NCBI GenBank assembly: GCA_025916135.1
Contig: CP104793.1
Location: forward strand, 3,410,001-3,474,000
Reading direction: 5' to 3'
DNA from: Rhodobacteraceae bacterium D3-12
GTDB taxonomy: Bacteria; Pseudomonadota; Alphaproteobacteria; Rhodobacterales; Rhodobacteraceae
DNA length: 64,000 nt
Shown: one piece after another, positions 45,737 through 55,642 of the stretch
How the letters are laid out: every line of letters begins with the position of its first letter
Position numbering within the stretch: the stretch's first letter is position 1
Translations under genes and position numbers: made by a program
Notes under the pieces: model-generated
The model's input: only the letters and a program-made list of their open reading frames with translations
Told to the model about the DNA's origin: nothing
Databases searched by the model: none

Positions 45737-46711
45737 TCACCCTTTGATCCGGGCCAATGCCTCGCTTGCGGCACGTGTTGGGGTGAGTTTGCCGGCCGCA
45801 ACTTCGTCGGCCAGTCCCGACATGATATCGCGGGCTGGGCCTGTCTCGAGTTGTCTCAGCAGGCCTTGTCGGACATCTTCGCGGAACCAGAACTCTGCCT
45901 GCTCGGCGCGGGCGCGTTCGAAATGGCCATTCTCGCGGCGCCACTCGATCAGCGAGGTCATCTCGCTCCAAGCGGTTTCCAGCCCGTCTTGTTGCAGCGC
46001 GGACACCATCATCGCTTTGGGAAACCCTGCCGGATCCTGCGGACGTTTTCTCAGCAGTTTCAGCGCGCCCATATAGTCGGCGCAGGTGCGTGTCGCGGCG
46101 GGTTTGAGATCACCATCCGCCTTGTTCACAAGGATGATATCGGCCATCTCCATGATCCCGCGCTTCACGCCCTGCAACTCGTCGCCCCCCGCCGGGGCCA
46201 GCAGCAAGATGAACAGGTCCGCCATTTCCGCCACCATCGTCTCGGATTGCCCGACGCCCACGGTCTCGATCAGGATAACGTCGAACCCTGCCCCTTCGCA
46301 CAGCTCGATCGCCTCGCGGGACCGGCGCGCAACACCGCCCAAATGGCTCTGGCTGGGCGACGGGCGGATAAACGCATTCGGATCGCGCGACAGCCGCTCC
46401 ATCCGCGTCTTGTCGCCCAATATCGAGCCGCCCGACCGGGTCGAGCTTGGGTCCACCGCCAGCACCGCCACTTTCAGCCCTCGCGCCGTCAGCAAACAGC
46501 CAAACGCCTCGATAAAGGTCGATTTCCCGACCCCCGGCGTGCCCGACAACCCGATGCGGATCGCCTGTCGCCCCTGCGGCTTTAGCGCCTCAAGCAGCTC
46601 CGTCGCCTGTGCGCGGTGATCATCGCGCCCGCTTTCCACCAGCGTTATCGCGCGCGCCAGCGCACGCCGGTCGCCCGCTGCGATTTTTTGTGCAATTGCC
46701 GCGATGTCCAT
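45737..46711 (-). CDS. meaB: Methylmalonyl-CoA mutase-associated GTPase MeaB
   Basis: A 324-residue G3E GTPase of the MeaB/ArgK type. [17 protein letters not shown] near 54-70 is the P-loop, and [25 protein letters not shown] near 147 covers the switch region. It protects and reloads B12-dependent methylmalonyl-CoA or ethylmalonyl-CoA mutase. Together with prpE it fits propionyl-CoA metabolism. It diverges from hrpB, with 114 bases between. Confidence 0.93.
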   Translation of the reverse strand: MDIAAIAQKIAAGDRRALARAITLVESGRDDHRAQATELLEALKPQGRQAIRIGLSGTPGVGKSTFIEAFGCLLTARGLKVAVLAVDPSSTRSGGSILGDKTRMERLSRDPNAFIRPSPSQSHLGGVARRSREAIELCEGAGFDVILIETVGVGQSETMVAEMADLFILLLAPAGGDELQGVKRGIMEMADIILVNKADGDLKPAATRTCADYMGALKLLRKRPQDPAGFPKAMMVSALQQDGLETAWSEMTSLIEWRRENGHFERARAEQAEFWFREDVRQGLLRQLETGPARDIMSGLADEVAAGKLTPTRAASEALARIKG

Positions 46712-46825
46712 GGCGCTGACCCCGTGCTGACCAATCCCGCGCCTTCATGCCCAACTCGGGCAGCCAAGTCCAGCCACCCGCGATCCCTTATGGACGCGCG
46801 GCGCCCCCTGCCGCATAACCACCCC

Positions 46826-49285
46826 ATGAAGTCCGGCCTGCCCATAGATGACGCGCTTGCCCCCCTCCTCGATGCGCTCCACCGCGAGGGGCGCGCCGTG
46901 CTGCAAGCGCCCCCCGGTGCGGGCAAAACCACCGTTGTGCCGCTTGCGCTACTTGAGGCAAAGCTGACCACCGGGCGCATCCTCATGCTTGAGCCGCGCC
47001 GCCTTGCCGCCCGCGCCGCCGCCGAACGCATGGCCGATAGCCTCGGTGAAACCACGGGTCAAACCGTCGGCTATCGCATCCGAGGCGAGGCGAAAACCTC
47101 GCCGCAAACCCGCATCGAAGTGGTCACCGAAGGCATCCTCACCCGGATGATCCAATCCGATGCCGAACTGTCCGGCGTCGGCGCGGTGCTGTTTGACGAA
47201 TTCCACGAACGCTCGCTTAACGCTGACCTCGGCCTTGCGCTTTGTCTCGAAATCGCCGGCGCGCTACGTGACGACCTGATGCTGTTGCCAATGTCTGCCA
47301 CGCTCGACGCCGCGCCATTGGCCGAGCTGATGCAAGCCCCGCTCATCACCTCCCAAGGGCGCGCTTTCCCGGTTGATACGATCTGGCGCGACACCCCCCT
47401 GCCCCCGCGCGCCCGGCTTGAAGAGGCAACCGCCGATCTCACCCTCCACGCGCTCACCGAAACCACTGGCGGCGTGTTGGTCTTCCTCCCCGGCGAAGGC
47501 GAAATCCGCCGTGCCGAGGCACTGCTCAAGCCCAAGCTGCCCAAGGATTGCACCCTTCACCCCCTGTTCGGCGCGATGCCGTTCAAGGACCAGCGCGCCG
47601 CGATCCAACCCGCGGCGCAAGGGCGCAAAATCGTGCTCGCCACCTCCATCGCCGAAACCTCGCTCACCATCCAGGACATCCGCGTGGTGATCGACGCAGG
47701 CCGCGCCCGCCGCGCCCGTTTCGATCCGTCGTCAGGCATGTCGCGCCTCGTGACCGAGCGTGTCACCCGCGCCGAAGCGACCCAACGCGCGGGCCGCGCA
47801 GGCCGCGTTGCACCGGGGCGCGCCTATCGCCTCTGGACCAAGGGCGAGGAGGGCGCGCTCGCCGCATTTCCCCCGGCCGAAATCGAGGCCGCCGATCTCA
47901 CCGGATTGGCCCTTGAACTGGCGCTCTGGGGGGCCACGCCTGCCGATCTGCCCTTCCTGACCCAGCCCAACCCCGGCACCTACGGCGAGGCACAGGCCCT
48001 GCTCCACATGCTCGGCGCGCTCGATAACGACAACCGCATCACCGCGCATGGCCGCGCCCTCGCCGCACTGCCGTTGCACCCACGCCTTGCGCATATGCTC
48101 ACCCTCGCGGGGCCGCCCGCCGCTCCCCTCGCCGCGCTTCTGGCGGATCGTGACCCGCTGCCGCGCTCTGCCCCCGCCGACCTCACCCTCCGGCTCGAGG
48201 CGCTCGCCGACCCGCGCCACTTTGCGCAAACCCGCCCGTATCCGCCCAACCGCCCCGCCCTGACCCGCATCAATGCAGAGGCCAAGCGTCTCGCCAGCCG
48301 TAGTCGCAGCCGCAAGGGCGCGCACAGCGCGCTCTCTCCCGCCGAAATGGCTGCGCTCGCCTATCCCGACCGCATCGCGCAACGCCGCAAAGGCGATCAG
48401 CCCCGCTATGTGCTCTCCGGTGGCAAAGGCGCGGTGCTGGACGATGGCGACCCCCTCGCCGCCACCCCCTTTCTCGTTGTCACCGATACTGACGGCAACC
48501 CGCGCGAGGCCCGCATCCGACAGGCCACCGCCATCTCGCAATCCGAAATCCGCGCCCAGTTCGCGGATCAAATCGGCTGGATCGACACCTGCGACTGGTC
48601 CAAACGCGACCGCCGCGTGGTGGCCCGAAAACAGGAACGCCTCGGCGCGATCACCCTCGATGACCGCATCTGGAAAGACGCCCCCGACGACGCCATCGCC
48701 ACTGCCATGTGCGTGGGCATCCGTGATCTTGGCCTCTCGCCCTCTGCCGCCGCCCAAAGGTTTCGCGCCCGCGTGGCCTTGGCCCGTGCGGCGGGCGAAG
48801 CGCTACCCGACATGTCCGATGACGCCTTGCTCAACGGCCTCGAAGACTGGCTCATGCCACACTTGGGCCGCACCCGAAGCGCGGCTGACTGGAAAGCCTT
48901 CGACATCCTTCCCGCCTTGCAAGCCATGCTCGACTGGGGCCAGACCCAGCGCCTCAATACGCTCGCCCCGCCGCATTTCACCACACCATTGGGGCGCAAG
49001 ATCCCGATCGACTATTCCGGTGACCACCCGGAAATATCGCTCCGCCTGCAAGAGATGTTTGGCCAGAAGACCCACCCGATGGTCGGCACCACGCCGCTGC
49101 GCGTGACGCTGCTCTCTCCCGCCCAGCGCCCGGTGCAAACCACGCTCGACATCCCCGGTTTCTGGGCGTCGTCCTATGACGACGTGCGCAAGGACATGCG
49201 CGGTCGCTACCCCAAACACCCCTGGCCCGACGATCCAACCCAAGCCGACCCGACCCTGCGCGCCAAACCCCGCGCCAAGCGCTGA
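46826..49285 (+). CDS. hrpB: ATP-dependent helicase HrpB
   Basis: An 819-residue DEAH-box RNA helicase. APPGAGKTTVVPLALL near 31 is motif I, VLFDEFHERSL near 110 is motif II (DEFH), and ATSIAETSLTIQDIRVVIDAG and QRAGRAGRVAPG are motifs V and VI. The C-terminal HrpB domain ends with the characteristic GRYPKHPWPDDPTQADPT. ATG 46826 begins MKSGLPIDDALAPLLDAL; the longer frame overlaps the meaB promoter and is less likely. Its RNA target is unknown. Confidence 0.9.
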   Translation: MKSGLPIDDALAPLLDALHREGRAVLQAPPGAGKTTVVPLALLEAKLTTGRILMLEPRRLAARAAAERMADSLGETTGQTVGYRIRGEAKTSPQTRIEVVTEGILTRMIQSDAELSGVGAVLFDEFHERSLNADLGLALCLEIAGALRDDLMLLPMSATLDAAPLAELMQAPLITSQGRAFPVDTIWRDTPLPPRARLEEATADLTLHALTETTGGVLVFLPGEGEIRRAEALLKPKLPKDCTLHPLFGAMPFKDQRAAIQPAAQGRKIVLATSIAETSLTIQDIRVVIDAGRARRARFDPSSGMSRLVTERVTRAEATQRAGRAGRVAPGRAYRLWTKGEEGALAAFPPAEIEAADLTGLALELALWGATPADLPFLTQPNPGTYGEAQALLHMLGALDNDNRITAHGRALAALPLHPRLAHMLTLAGPPAAPLAALLADRDPLPRSAPADLTLRLEALADPRHFAQTRPYPPNRPALTRINAEAKRLASRSRSRKGAHSALSPAEMAALAYPDRIAQRRKGDQPRYVLSGGKGAVLDDGDPLAATPFLVVTDTDGNPREARIRQATAISQSEIRAQFADQIGWIDTCDWSKRDRRVVARKQERLGAITLDDRIWKDAPDDAIATAMCVGIRDLGLSPSAAAQRFRARVALARAAGEALPDMSDDALLNGLEDWLMPHLGRTRSAADWKAFDILPALQAMLDWGQTQRLNTLAPPHFTTPLGRKIPIDYSGDHPEISLRLQEMFGQKTHPMVGTTPLRVTLLSPAQRPVQTTLDIPGFWASSYDDVRKDMRGRYPKHPWPDDPTQADPTLRAKPRAKR

Positions 49286-49418
49286 TACAGCTGCCTGAAT
49301 TCAAGGCATTCGCCGTCAGCAACGCCCCGTCATGCCCCGCTCATTTTGCATATCCGGAAAAAACCCTATATAAAGAGCGAAACGATCAAAAAACTTTGAG
49401 CAGGTAAAACGGTTAACA

Positions 49419-49877
49419 ATGACAAACGGATTGCGAAAAGCGTGGGCAGAGCTTGTCCGCCCGATGTTCCAGCGCCCCAAGCGGTTGCAGGTCGCAGCCC
49501 TGTGTTTCACCCGCAAAGGCCCCAAGAAAAAGGTGCTGCTCGTCACCTCGCGTGACACCGGTCGCTGGATCATCCCCAAAGGTTGGCCGATTGATGGCAA
49601 GGACGCCCCCGGCGCCGCCATGCAGGAAGCTTGGGAAGAAGCGGGCGTGAAATCCGGCAAGATCGCACCCGAACCCGTCGGCACCTATGACTACGACAAA
49701 GAGCTTTCCAGCGGCCTTCCCGTGCCGGTCGAAACCCTTGTCTATTCGGTCGAAGTCACCTCGCTCAAGGACGAGTTCCCCGAATCCGACCAACGCGAGC
49801 GCAAATGGGTCAGCCCCAAGAAAGCCTCCTCAATGGTGCGCGAACCCGAATTACAGGACATTTTGCGTCGTTTGTAA
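49419..49877 (+). CDS. Nudix hydrolase
   Basis: A 152-residue Nudix protein. The Nudix box is close to consensus: GWPIDGKDAPGAAMQEAWEEAGV near 54-76 (the Arg of REUxEE is Gln). Small hydrolases of this group act on diphosphoinositol polyphosphates or dinucleoside polyphosphates. The stop overlaps a Pho-box-like repeat in front of the phosphate transporter gene. Confidence 0.85.
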   Translation: MTNGLRKAWAELVRPMFQRPKRLQVAALCFTRKGPKKKVLLVTSRDTGRWIIPKGWPIDGKDAPGAAMQEAWEEAGVKSGKIAPEPVGTYDYDKELSSGLPVPVETLVYSVEVTSLKDEFPESDQRERKWVSPKKASSMVREPELQDILRRL

Positions 49878-49900
49878 CTGTTTTGTAACGGTTTTATGAC
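49874..49900 (-). promoter_or_regulatory. Pho-box-like triple direct repeat before the Pit transporter gene
   Basis: On the minus strand GTCAT-AAAACC-GTTAC-AAAACA-GTTAC: three five-base repeats spaced exactly 11 bases apart, with A-rich spacers, as in PhoB boxes. It begins 83 bases before the Pit start. Two repeats deviate from GTCAT, so a weak or altered site is possible. Confidence 0.5.
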
Positions 49901-49982
49901 AAAATTCGTTGATTTGGCGGCTCGGGTTCTCTACCCCTCCAGAACGCTCTGAGGGGCTTGAACGATCTGAGGGGGAACGACC

Positions 49983-51473
49983 GTGTCAATGAGCCAGCCA
50001 CCGAACGATGCCGACCACCTACAAACGCTCGATCGTGACCTCGACCGCTTCTCACATCTTGAGACCGCTGGCCAATATGTCGCCCGGCCGATGGTTGCCT
50101 CGGGGATCGCACTGGCCTTCATCGTTGTGGCCGGCCTGATCGCAGGGGTGCTCTTCGGGCAAAGCCAGTCCAACCTAATCGTGGTCGCGGCGGCGGTGTT
50201 CGGCGCTTACATGGCGCTCAATATCGGGGCCAATGACGTGGCCAACAATATGGGCCCGGCGGTCGGGGCGAATGCGCTCACCATGGGCGGGGCCATCGCC
50301 ATTGCTGCGATCTTCGAAAGCGCGGGCGCGCTGCTGGCCGGGGGCGATGTGGTCTCGACCATTTCCAAGGGGATCATCGCGCCTGAATCCGTGGCCACTT
50401 CGGGGGTCTTCATCTGGGCAATGATGGCCGCGCTGATATCTGCGGCGCTTTGGGTTAACCTTGCCACATGGGTCGGCGCGCCGGTCTCAACCACCCATTC
50501 CGTGGTTGGCGGGGTCATGGGCGCGGGCATCGCCGCCGCCGGATTTTCCGCCGTAAACTGGCCCACGATGAGCACGATTGCCGCCTCTTGGGTGATTTCC
50601 CCGGTGCTCGGCGGGGTCATCGCCGCTGGCTTCCTTGCCCTGATCAAATGGCGCGTCATCTACCGCGACGATAAAATCGCCGCCGCCCGCCGCTGGGTGC
50701 CGATCCTTGTCGGCATCATGGCCGGAGCCTTCGCCGCCTATCTCGCCCTCAAGGGGCTGAAACGCATCGTCAAAATCGACATGACGACCGCCCTGCTCAT
50801 CGGGCTCGCCCTTGGCGTCGCCGCGTGGCTGGTCACGATCCCGCTCATCGCGCGCCAATCCCAAGGGCTCGAAAACCGCAACAAATCCCTCAAGGTGCTG
50901 TTCGGCATTCCGCTCGTGATCTCCGCTGCCCTGCTCAGCTTTGCCCATGGCGCCAATGATGTGGCCAATGCGGTCGGCCCTCTGGCGGCCATCGTGCATG
51001 CGTCCGAATTCGGCGATTTCGCCTCCAAGGTCGCGATCCCGATGTGGGTCATGGTGATCGGCGCGTTCGGCATCTCCTTCGGGCTGTTCCTCTTTGGCCC
51101 CAAATTGATCCGCATGGTCGGCAGCCAGATTACCAAGCTCAACCCGATGCGCGCCTATTGCGTTGCACTCTCGGCGGCCTTCACGGTGATCGTGGCGTCA
51201 TGGCTCGGCCTCCCGGTCAGCTCGACCCATATCGCGGTCGGCGGCGTTTTCGGCGTCGGCTTCTTTCGCGAATGGGACACCTCGCGCCGGATGCGCAAGA
51301 ACGCCCAAACCATCCCCCCAGAACTGCGCATCGCCCCCGAAGAACGCCGCCGCCGCAAATTGGTGCGCCGCTCGCATTTCATGACGATCATCGCCGCTTG
51401 GGTCATCACCGTCCCGGCCGCGGCCCTCATGTCGGGGCTGATCTACTATCTGCTGCACAGTATGTTCGTCTAA
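49983..51473 (+). CDS. pit: Inorganic phosphate transporter, Pit family
   Basis: A 496-residue membrane protein of the PiT family. The duplicated signature is clear: FGAYMALNIGANDVANNMGPAVGANAL near 70 and SFAHGANDVANAVGPLAAIV near 318. About ten hydrophobic helices surround a charged central loop. The start may be GTG 49983 or ATG 49989; GAGGGGG lies upstream and favours the first. It imports phosphate, probably with a cation. A terminator follows. Confidence 0.93.
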   Translation: MSMSQPPNDADHLQTLDRDLDRFSHLETAGQYVARPMVASGIALAFIVVAGLIAGVLFGQSQSNLIVVAAAVFGAYMALNIGANDVANNMGPAVGANALTMGGAIAIAAIFESAGALLAGGDVVSTISKGIIAPESVATSGVFIWAMMAALISAALWVNLATWVGAPVSTTHSVVGGVMGAGIAAAGFSAVNWPTMSTIAASWVISPVLGGVIAAGFLALIKWRVIYRDDKIAAARRWVPILVGIMAGAFAAYLALKGLKRIVKIDMTTALLIGLALGVAAWLVTIPLIARQSQGLENRNKSLKVLFGIPLVISAALLSFAHGANDVANAVGPLAAIVHASEFGDFASKVAIPMWVMVIGAFGISFGLFLFGPKLIRMVGSQITKLNPMRAYCVALSAAFTVIVASWLGLPVSSTHIAVGGVFGVGFFREWDTSRRMRKNAQTIPPELRIAPEERRRRKLVRRSHFMTIIAAWVITVPAAALMSGLIYYLLHSMFV

Positions 51474-51481
51474 GTAAGGAC

Positions 51482-51515
51482 GGGCGGGCAAAATCCCCAG
51501 CCGCTCGCCCTTCTT
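51482..51515 (+). terminator. Probable terminator after the phosphate transporter gene
   Basis: GGGCGGGC/GCTCGCCC stem (eight pairs including one G-U), 13-base loop, then TTCTT. Confidence 0.55.
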
Positions 51516-51557
51516 CCGCTCCACACCCCAGCCGGTGACGCTGCGATCCTGTCGCCC

Positions 51558-52547
51558 CTACACCACCGCCAGAATGTCCGCAGAACGCACCTGCCGGATG
51601 CCCCCCACCTCGGCTTCCGCGACCAAATCGGCCACCCGTGCATTCACCGGCGTCGCAACCCCATGCATCTGCCCTAGGCGCACGATCTCACCCTGAAACA
51701 AACCGATCTCGGTCTTTTTGCCACTCTCAAGATCCACGACCATCGACGTCCGCGCCGACGCATCCACCGTCAACATCGGCGCCGCCACACGGCGAAACGC
51801 CCATGTCGGCAGGCGCAAAATAGTCGGGATCGCCCACGCTGGCGCTGCCGCTGGCACCCGCACCTCCAACCTGGCCGCTTTGAACACCGCCAGCGCCTCG
51901 CGCATCTGCGCCGCCATCACCCGCCGCCACCCCCGGTCCAGCAACATATCGCGCAGGCTCTTGCCCGATAGCGCATTGACCGCATTGGTCAGGTTCAGGA
52001 TCAGCTTGCCACGCTGCACTTCCGCCATATCGGCCCGCTCCTCGACCTCCAGCCCCGGCACGCTCAACAAAGCGCCCAATTCGCCGGGTCCGGCCTCCAC
52101 CATCATCTCGCCACTGGCCGACCGGTGATACCGCCCCTGCCCCTGCGCCACCACGTTGAAGCCCACCATGCCCGCACGCACATCGCGCCCCGGCAGGGCG
52201 CGGCGCAATACCTCGACCGGGGTCAGACCGTTTTGCAAACTTACCACCACGGCCCGCTCCGGCGCATGGCGGGCGACCAACTGGCCCATCTCCGCGCTCG
52301 CTCCGCCCTTGACGCAAACCAGCACGATATCGGCCTCTGCCAATACCTCCGGCGCTTGCGTCACCTCGGGCGTGGACCGCGCCTCAAGCCCGTCAAAATC
52401 GCTGAGCGTCAACCCATGCGCCTTGATCTCATCGACACCGCGCGCCCGCGCCAAAAGCCGCACATCACGCCCCGCCGCGGCAAGCAATCCGCCAACGAAA
52501 CAGCCAATTGCACCCGCGCCCGCCACCACAATCACCGGTTCCGCCAT
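51558..52547 (-). CDS. 2-dehydropantoate 2-reductase family protein
   Basis: A 329-residue PanE/ApbA-like protein. VVAGAGAIGCFVGGLLAAAGRDVRLLAR is the NADPH-binding Rossmann start (residues about 6-33); VVVSLQNGLTPVE near 108, and GKLILNLTNAVNALSGK near 179, carry the conserved Asn and Lys. C-terminal catalytic residues of the family lie near SMVVDLESGKKTEIG. True pantothenate function is likely but not certain, since several paralogues exist. It is convergent with the Pit gene. Confidence 0.8.
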   Translation of the reverse strand: MAEPVIVVAGAGAIGCFVGGLLAAAGRDVRLLARARGVDEIKAHGLTLSDFDGLEARSTPEVTQAPEVLAEADIVLVCVKGGASAEMGQLVARHAPERAVVVSLQNGLTPVEVLRRALPGRDVRAGMVGFNVVAQGQGRYHRSASGEMMVEAGPGELGALLSVPGLEVEERADMAEVQRGKLILNLTNAVNALSGKSLRDMLLDRGWRRVMAAQMREALAVFKAARLEVRVPAAAPAWAIPTILRLPTWAFRRVAAPMLTVDASARTSMVVDLESGKKTEIGLFQGEIVRLGQMHGVATPVNARVADLVAEAEVGGIRQVRSADILAVV

Positions 52548-52604
52548 CCTGCCCCGCCTTTCATCTTTCCTAAAACACACCCGCGCCGAAGGCAGCCGCC
52601 CGCG

Positions 52605-53096
52605 CTATCCAGTCAACGGACAGCGATAGGTCACCCCCTGCCACCACCCAACCGGATGGTCTTCCCGCAACCAGACATAGCGATCCGCGCCGTCAAAAAT
52701 CAAATACCAGCGCACCAGGGCACCGCCATCCGTGCGCAAGGTCTCGTGATGCATGAACATGAACAACCGCCCCGCCTCGCGGTTCAGTATGTCATAGTAG
52801 AACGTATCGCCAAAACTGTCGCGACTCTGGATCGGCTCTGAAAGATGCACGGTCAGGCGCTTGCCACCCGCGTCCAGCTCCCACCAGAACGGCGATTTGC
52901 ACAGACCGCCCACAGGCGGCTCATGGCTCCACTTGCCTCCCAGCAGCAACGCCAAGGCATCTTGTTCGCGCGCCTCTGCGTGCAACGCACCACCGCCCGC
53001 AACGCTCCCGACACAGATCAGCAGCGCCAAAACCAAATTGGCAATCGGGCGAGGCTTACACGCCAAGGCACCAGCGCATAACAGCCTTTTGCGCAT
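52605..53096 (-). CDS. Hypothetical exported protein
   Basis: A 163-residue protein with a membrane-spanning or signal segment (residues about 17-41, [24 protein letters not shown]). The mature part has a Cys-Trp pattern ([26 protein letters not shown]) and ends [11 protein letters not shown] do not know its family. Its start overlaps the end of argF by 41 bases, so an internal start may be used instead. Confidence 0.6.
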   Translation of the reverse strand: MRKRLLCAGALACKPRPIANLVLALLICVGSVAGGGALHAEAREQDALALLLGGKWSHEPPVGGLCKSPFWWELDAGGKRLTVHLSEPIQSRDSFGDTFYYDILNREAGRLFMFMHHETLRTDGGALVRWYLIFDGADRYVWLREDHPVGWWQGVTYRCPLTG

Positions 53097-53982
53097 GAAG
53101 CCGGTTTTCCGCCTCGTCGAAAATCACCGATTGCGGCCCGTCCATGACCTCGCTGGTCACTTCCTCACCGCGATGCGCGGGAAGGCAATGCATGAACAGC
53201 GCGTCATCCTTGGCATGGCTCAGCAACTCGGCGTTCACCTGATAGGGGCGCAACATGTTGTGGCGGCGCTCTTTGTTGGATTGGCTGTCGTGCATGCTGA
53301 CCCATGTGTCGGCAACGACAAGGTCCGCGCCCTCAACCGCTTTGGCCGCGTCACGCTCGATCACCACCTTCGCGCCCTGCTCGCGGGCCAGCCCGATGAA
53401 TTCCGGCTCCGGGTCCAATTGCATCGGGCCGGTGAAGGTCAGGTCAAAACCGAACTGCCCGGCTGCATGAAGAAAGGACGAACAGACGTTGTTGCCATCC
53501 CCGCACCACACCACTTTCTTGCCCTTGATCGAGCCGCGATGCTCCTCATAGGTCATGACATCGGCCATGATCTGACAGGGGTGGGTGCGGTCGGTCAACC
53601 CGTTGATCACCGGCACATCGGCATATTCCGCCAGTTCGAGCAGCACTGTTTCGTCAAAGGTGCGGATCATGATCATATCAACATAGCGGCTCAGAACGCG
53701 CGCGGTGTCGGCGATGGTTTCGCCATGGCCAAGCTGCATGTCGTTGCCAGAGAGCACCATCGTCTCGCCCCCCATCTGGCGCACACCCACGTCAAAGCTG
53801 ACGCGTGTGCGGGTTGAGGGTTTCTCAAAGATCAGCGCAACCATATGCCCGGCGAGCGGCTGTTCGTCATCGGGGCTGCCCTTGGGGCGGCCTGCGCGCG
53901 CGTCTTTCATTGCGCGGGCGTTGGCGATCATGCCGGTAAGCTCGTTGGTGTCGGTTTTATGCAGGTCGAGAAAATGGTTCAT
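53056..53982 (-). CDS. argF: Ornithine carbamoyltransferase
   Basis: A 308-residue OTCase that makes citrulline from ornithine and carbamoyl phosphate. [15 protein letters not shown] near 52-66 is the carbamoyl-phosphate-binding signature, and [18 protein letters not shown] near 264 holds the ornithine site. It lies downstream of argD on the same strand, the gap being filled by a dispersed repeat. Confidence 0.95.
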   Translation of the reverse strand: MNHFLDLHKTDTNELTGMIANARAMKDARAGRPKGSPDDEQPLAGHMVALIFEKPSTRTRVSFDVGVRQMGGETMVLSGNDMQLGHGETIADTARVLSRYVDMIMIRTFDETVLLELAEYADVPVINGLTDRTHPCQIMADVMTYEEHRGSIKGKKVVWCGDGNNVCSSFLHAAGQFGFDLTFTGPMQLDPEPEFIGLAREQGAKVVIERDAAKAVEGADLVVADTWVSMHDSQSNKERRHNMLRPYQVNAELLSHAKDDALFMHCLPAHRGEEVTSEVMDGPQSVIFDEAENRLHAQKAVMRWCLGV

Positions 53983-54011
53983 AATATTTGGTCCGTTTTT
54001 CGGCGGCAGAG

Positions 54012-54059
54012 CCGGGGGCCAGCCCCCCGGACCCCCCGGGATATTTTCAGTCAGATGAA
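54012..54059 (-). repeat. Dispersed repeat, copy 6, forming the end of argD
   Basis: CCGGGGG-CCAG-CCCCCCGG hairpin, then CCCCCCGGGATATTTTCAG and TCAGATGAA. The argD stop codon and last codons (SSD) are inside the repeat core, so the repeat supplies the gene end. Confidence 0.9.
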
Positions 54060-55231
54060 GCAGCAGAGACAGCGCTTGCCGCGGCGTCGAGGCGGGTTAC
54101 GGCTTCGGCGATCTCGTCTTCGCTCATGTTGAGCGGGGGCAGCAGGCGGATCACATTGTCGGCGGCGGGCACGGTGATGACCTGATTTTCATAGCCTGCG
54201 TTCACCACGTCCATGTTGGCAGCGCGGCATTTGATGCCGAGCATCAGGCCCGCGCCGCGCACCTCTTCGAAGACCTCGGGGTGGGCGGCGATCAGGCCTT
54301 CGAGTTTCTGACGCAACAGGCCGGCGCGGGCGTTGACCGTGGCGAGGAAATCGGGCTCGGAGATGATTTCGAGCACTTTGGCGCCCACGGCGCAGCCGAG
54401 CGGGTTGCCGCCATAGGTGGAGCCATGGGTGCCGACCGTCATGCCGGAGGCGGCGCGTTCGCTGGCGAGCACAGCGCCCAAGGGGAAGCCGCCGCCGATG
54501 CCTTTGGCGACCATCATGATGTCGGGGGTGATGCCGGCCCATTCATGGGCGAACAGGCGACCGGTGCGGCCCATGCCGCATTGCACCTCGTCGAGGATCA
54601 GCAGCGTTCCGGTTTCGTCGCATATCGCGCGCAGGTCTTTCAGATCGGCATCGGCGAGCGGGCGGATGCCGCCTTCGCCCTGGATCGGTTCGACGATGAT
54701 CGCGGCTGTGGTCTCGCTCACGGCGTCGCGGAGCGCGTCGAGATCGCCCCAGGGCAGGTGAATGAAGCCGGGGAGAATGGGCCCGAAGCCCTTGGTCATC
54801 TTCTCCGACCCTGCGGCAGCGATTCCGGCGGAAGACCGACCATGGAAGGCGCCCTCGAAACCGATGATCTCGACCCGTTCGGGCGCGCCCTGCTCGTACC
54901 AGTATTTACGCGCCATTTTGACCGCCAGTTCGCACGCCTCGGTGCCCGAATTGGTAAAGAACACCGTGTCGGCAAAGGTCTTGTCAACCAATGCATCGGC
55001 CAACGCCTGTTGCTGCGGGATATGGTAGAGGTTCGAGACATGCCAAAGCTGTTCCGCCTGATCGCTCAGCACTTTGGTCAGCGCCGGATGGGCATGCCCC
55101 AACGCGTTCACCGCAATCCCTGAGCCAAGGTCGAGAAAACGTCGCCCGTCACGCTCGATCAACCAGCAGCCCTCGCCCTTCACGAATTCTAGCGCAGCGC
55201 GATTGTAGGTCGGCAAAACAGACGGGATCAT
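54047..55231 (-). CDS. argD: Acetylornithine aminotransferase
   Basis: A 394-residue class III PLP aminotransferase. [24 protein letters not shown] near 95 is the PLP-phosphate region, [18 protein letters not shown] near 182 and [16 protein letters not shown] near 237 hold the Schiff-base Lys. Its product feeds argF downstream. The C-terminal Ser-Ser-Asp and stop are contributed by the dispersed repeat. Upstream lies a 17-codon arginine-rich leader frame. Confidence 0.94.
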   Translation of the reverse strand: MIPSVLPTYNRAALEFVKGEGCWLIERDGRRFLDLGSGIAVNALGHAHPALTKVLSDQAEQLWHVSNLYHIPQQQALADALVDKTFADTVFFTNSGTEACELAVKMARKYWYEQGAPERVEIIGFEGAFHGRSSAGIAAAGSEKMTKGFGPILPGFIHLPWGDLDALRDAVSETTAAIIVEPIQGEGGIRPLADADLKDLRAICDETGTLLILDEVQCGMGRTGRLFAHEWAGITPDIMMVAKGIGGGFPLGAVLASERAASGMTVGTHGSTYGGNPLGCAVGAKVLEIISEPDFLATVNARAGLLRQKLEGLIAAHPEVFEEVRGAGLMLGIKCRAANMDVVNAGYENQVITVPAADNVIRLLPPLNMSEDEIAEAVTRLDAAASAVSAASSD

Positions 55232-55347
55232 CAGCTTATCCTCTTTGGATCAGAGCCCCCTTGAGTGCATCAGGCGGGGCGTTTCGTCAATAATTTTTGG
55301 GGGTTGGCACCGCATCAAGACGCGGCAAATGAACAAGAACGGGCATC

Positions 55348-55368
55348 CCACGGGCCAAATGGCCCGCC
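55348..55368 (-). promoter_or_regulatory. Hairpin in the argD leader after the arginine-rich frame
   Basis: CGGGCCATTTGGCCCG on the minus strand (55351-55366) lies only six bases beyond the leader stop, with a T-rich stretch (TTCTTGTTCATTT) shortly after it. A second weaker CCGC/GCGG hairpin follows nearer argD. This is the arrangement of an attenuator, though no long U run follows the stem. Confidence 0.4.
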
Positions 55369-55371
55369 GGG

Positions 55372-55425
55372 TCAGGCGCTGCGACGTCGGCGTCGGGTGG
55401 CGGTGATATGCTGTTGCTTGCTCAT
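55372..55425 (-). CDS. Probable arginine leader peptide, 17 codons with five Arg in a row
   Basis: ATG at 55425 encodes MSKQQHITATRRRRRSA and stops at 55372. The five arginine codons are CGA CGC CGA CGT CGC. It lies 140 bases before argD on the same strand. Stalling on scarce Arg-tRNA within this run could control the downstream hairpin and so argD-argF. A weak GGGG site lies before the ATG. No homologue of this peptide was consulted; the assignment is from position and composition. Confidence 0.6.
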   Translation of the reverse strand: MSKQQHITATRRRRRSA

Positions 55426-55642
55426 GGCACCCCGTCTAGCGGCCATTCTCGCCGCTGTAAAGAGGGGGCCGCGCGCGCCCTGATCCTGCCCGCTCCTAGC
55501 CGCACGCATGCGGCGCCCCCTGCCACCAACATTCCCAAACCTTGCCGCTGGTCCGCCCGCAGCCCGCCGCTTTTGCGCCCAAATCTCGGAACAGTTTGTT
55601 GCCAATCGAGAAACAAAGACCAAGCCTGAAAGGCGCCACCCC

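Larger units (their letters stand above)
55232..55642. other. 411-base divergent region between argD and the ankyrin gene
   Basis: It contains the arginine leader frame (55372-55425) and its hairpins. The part from 55426 to 55642 is GC-rich and shows no gene or clear promoter. Confidence 0.6.
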
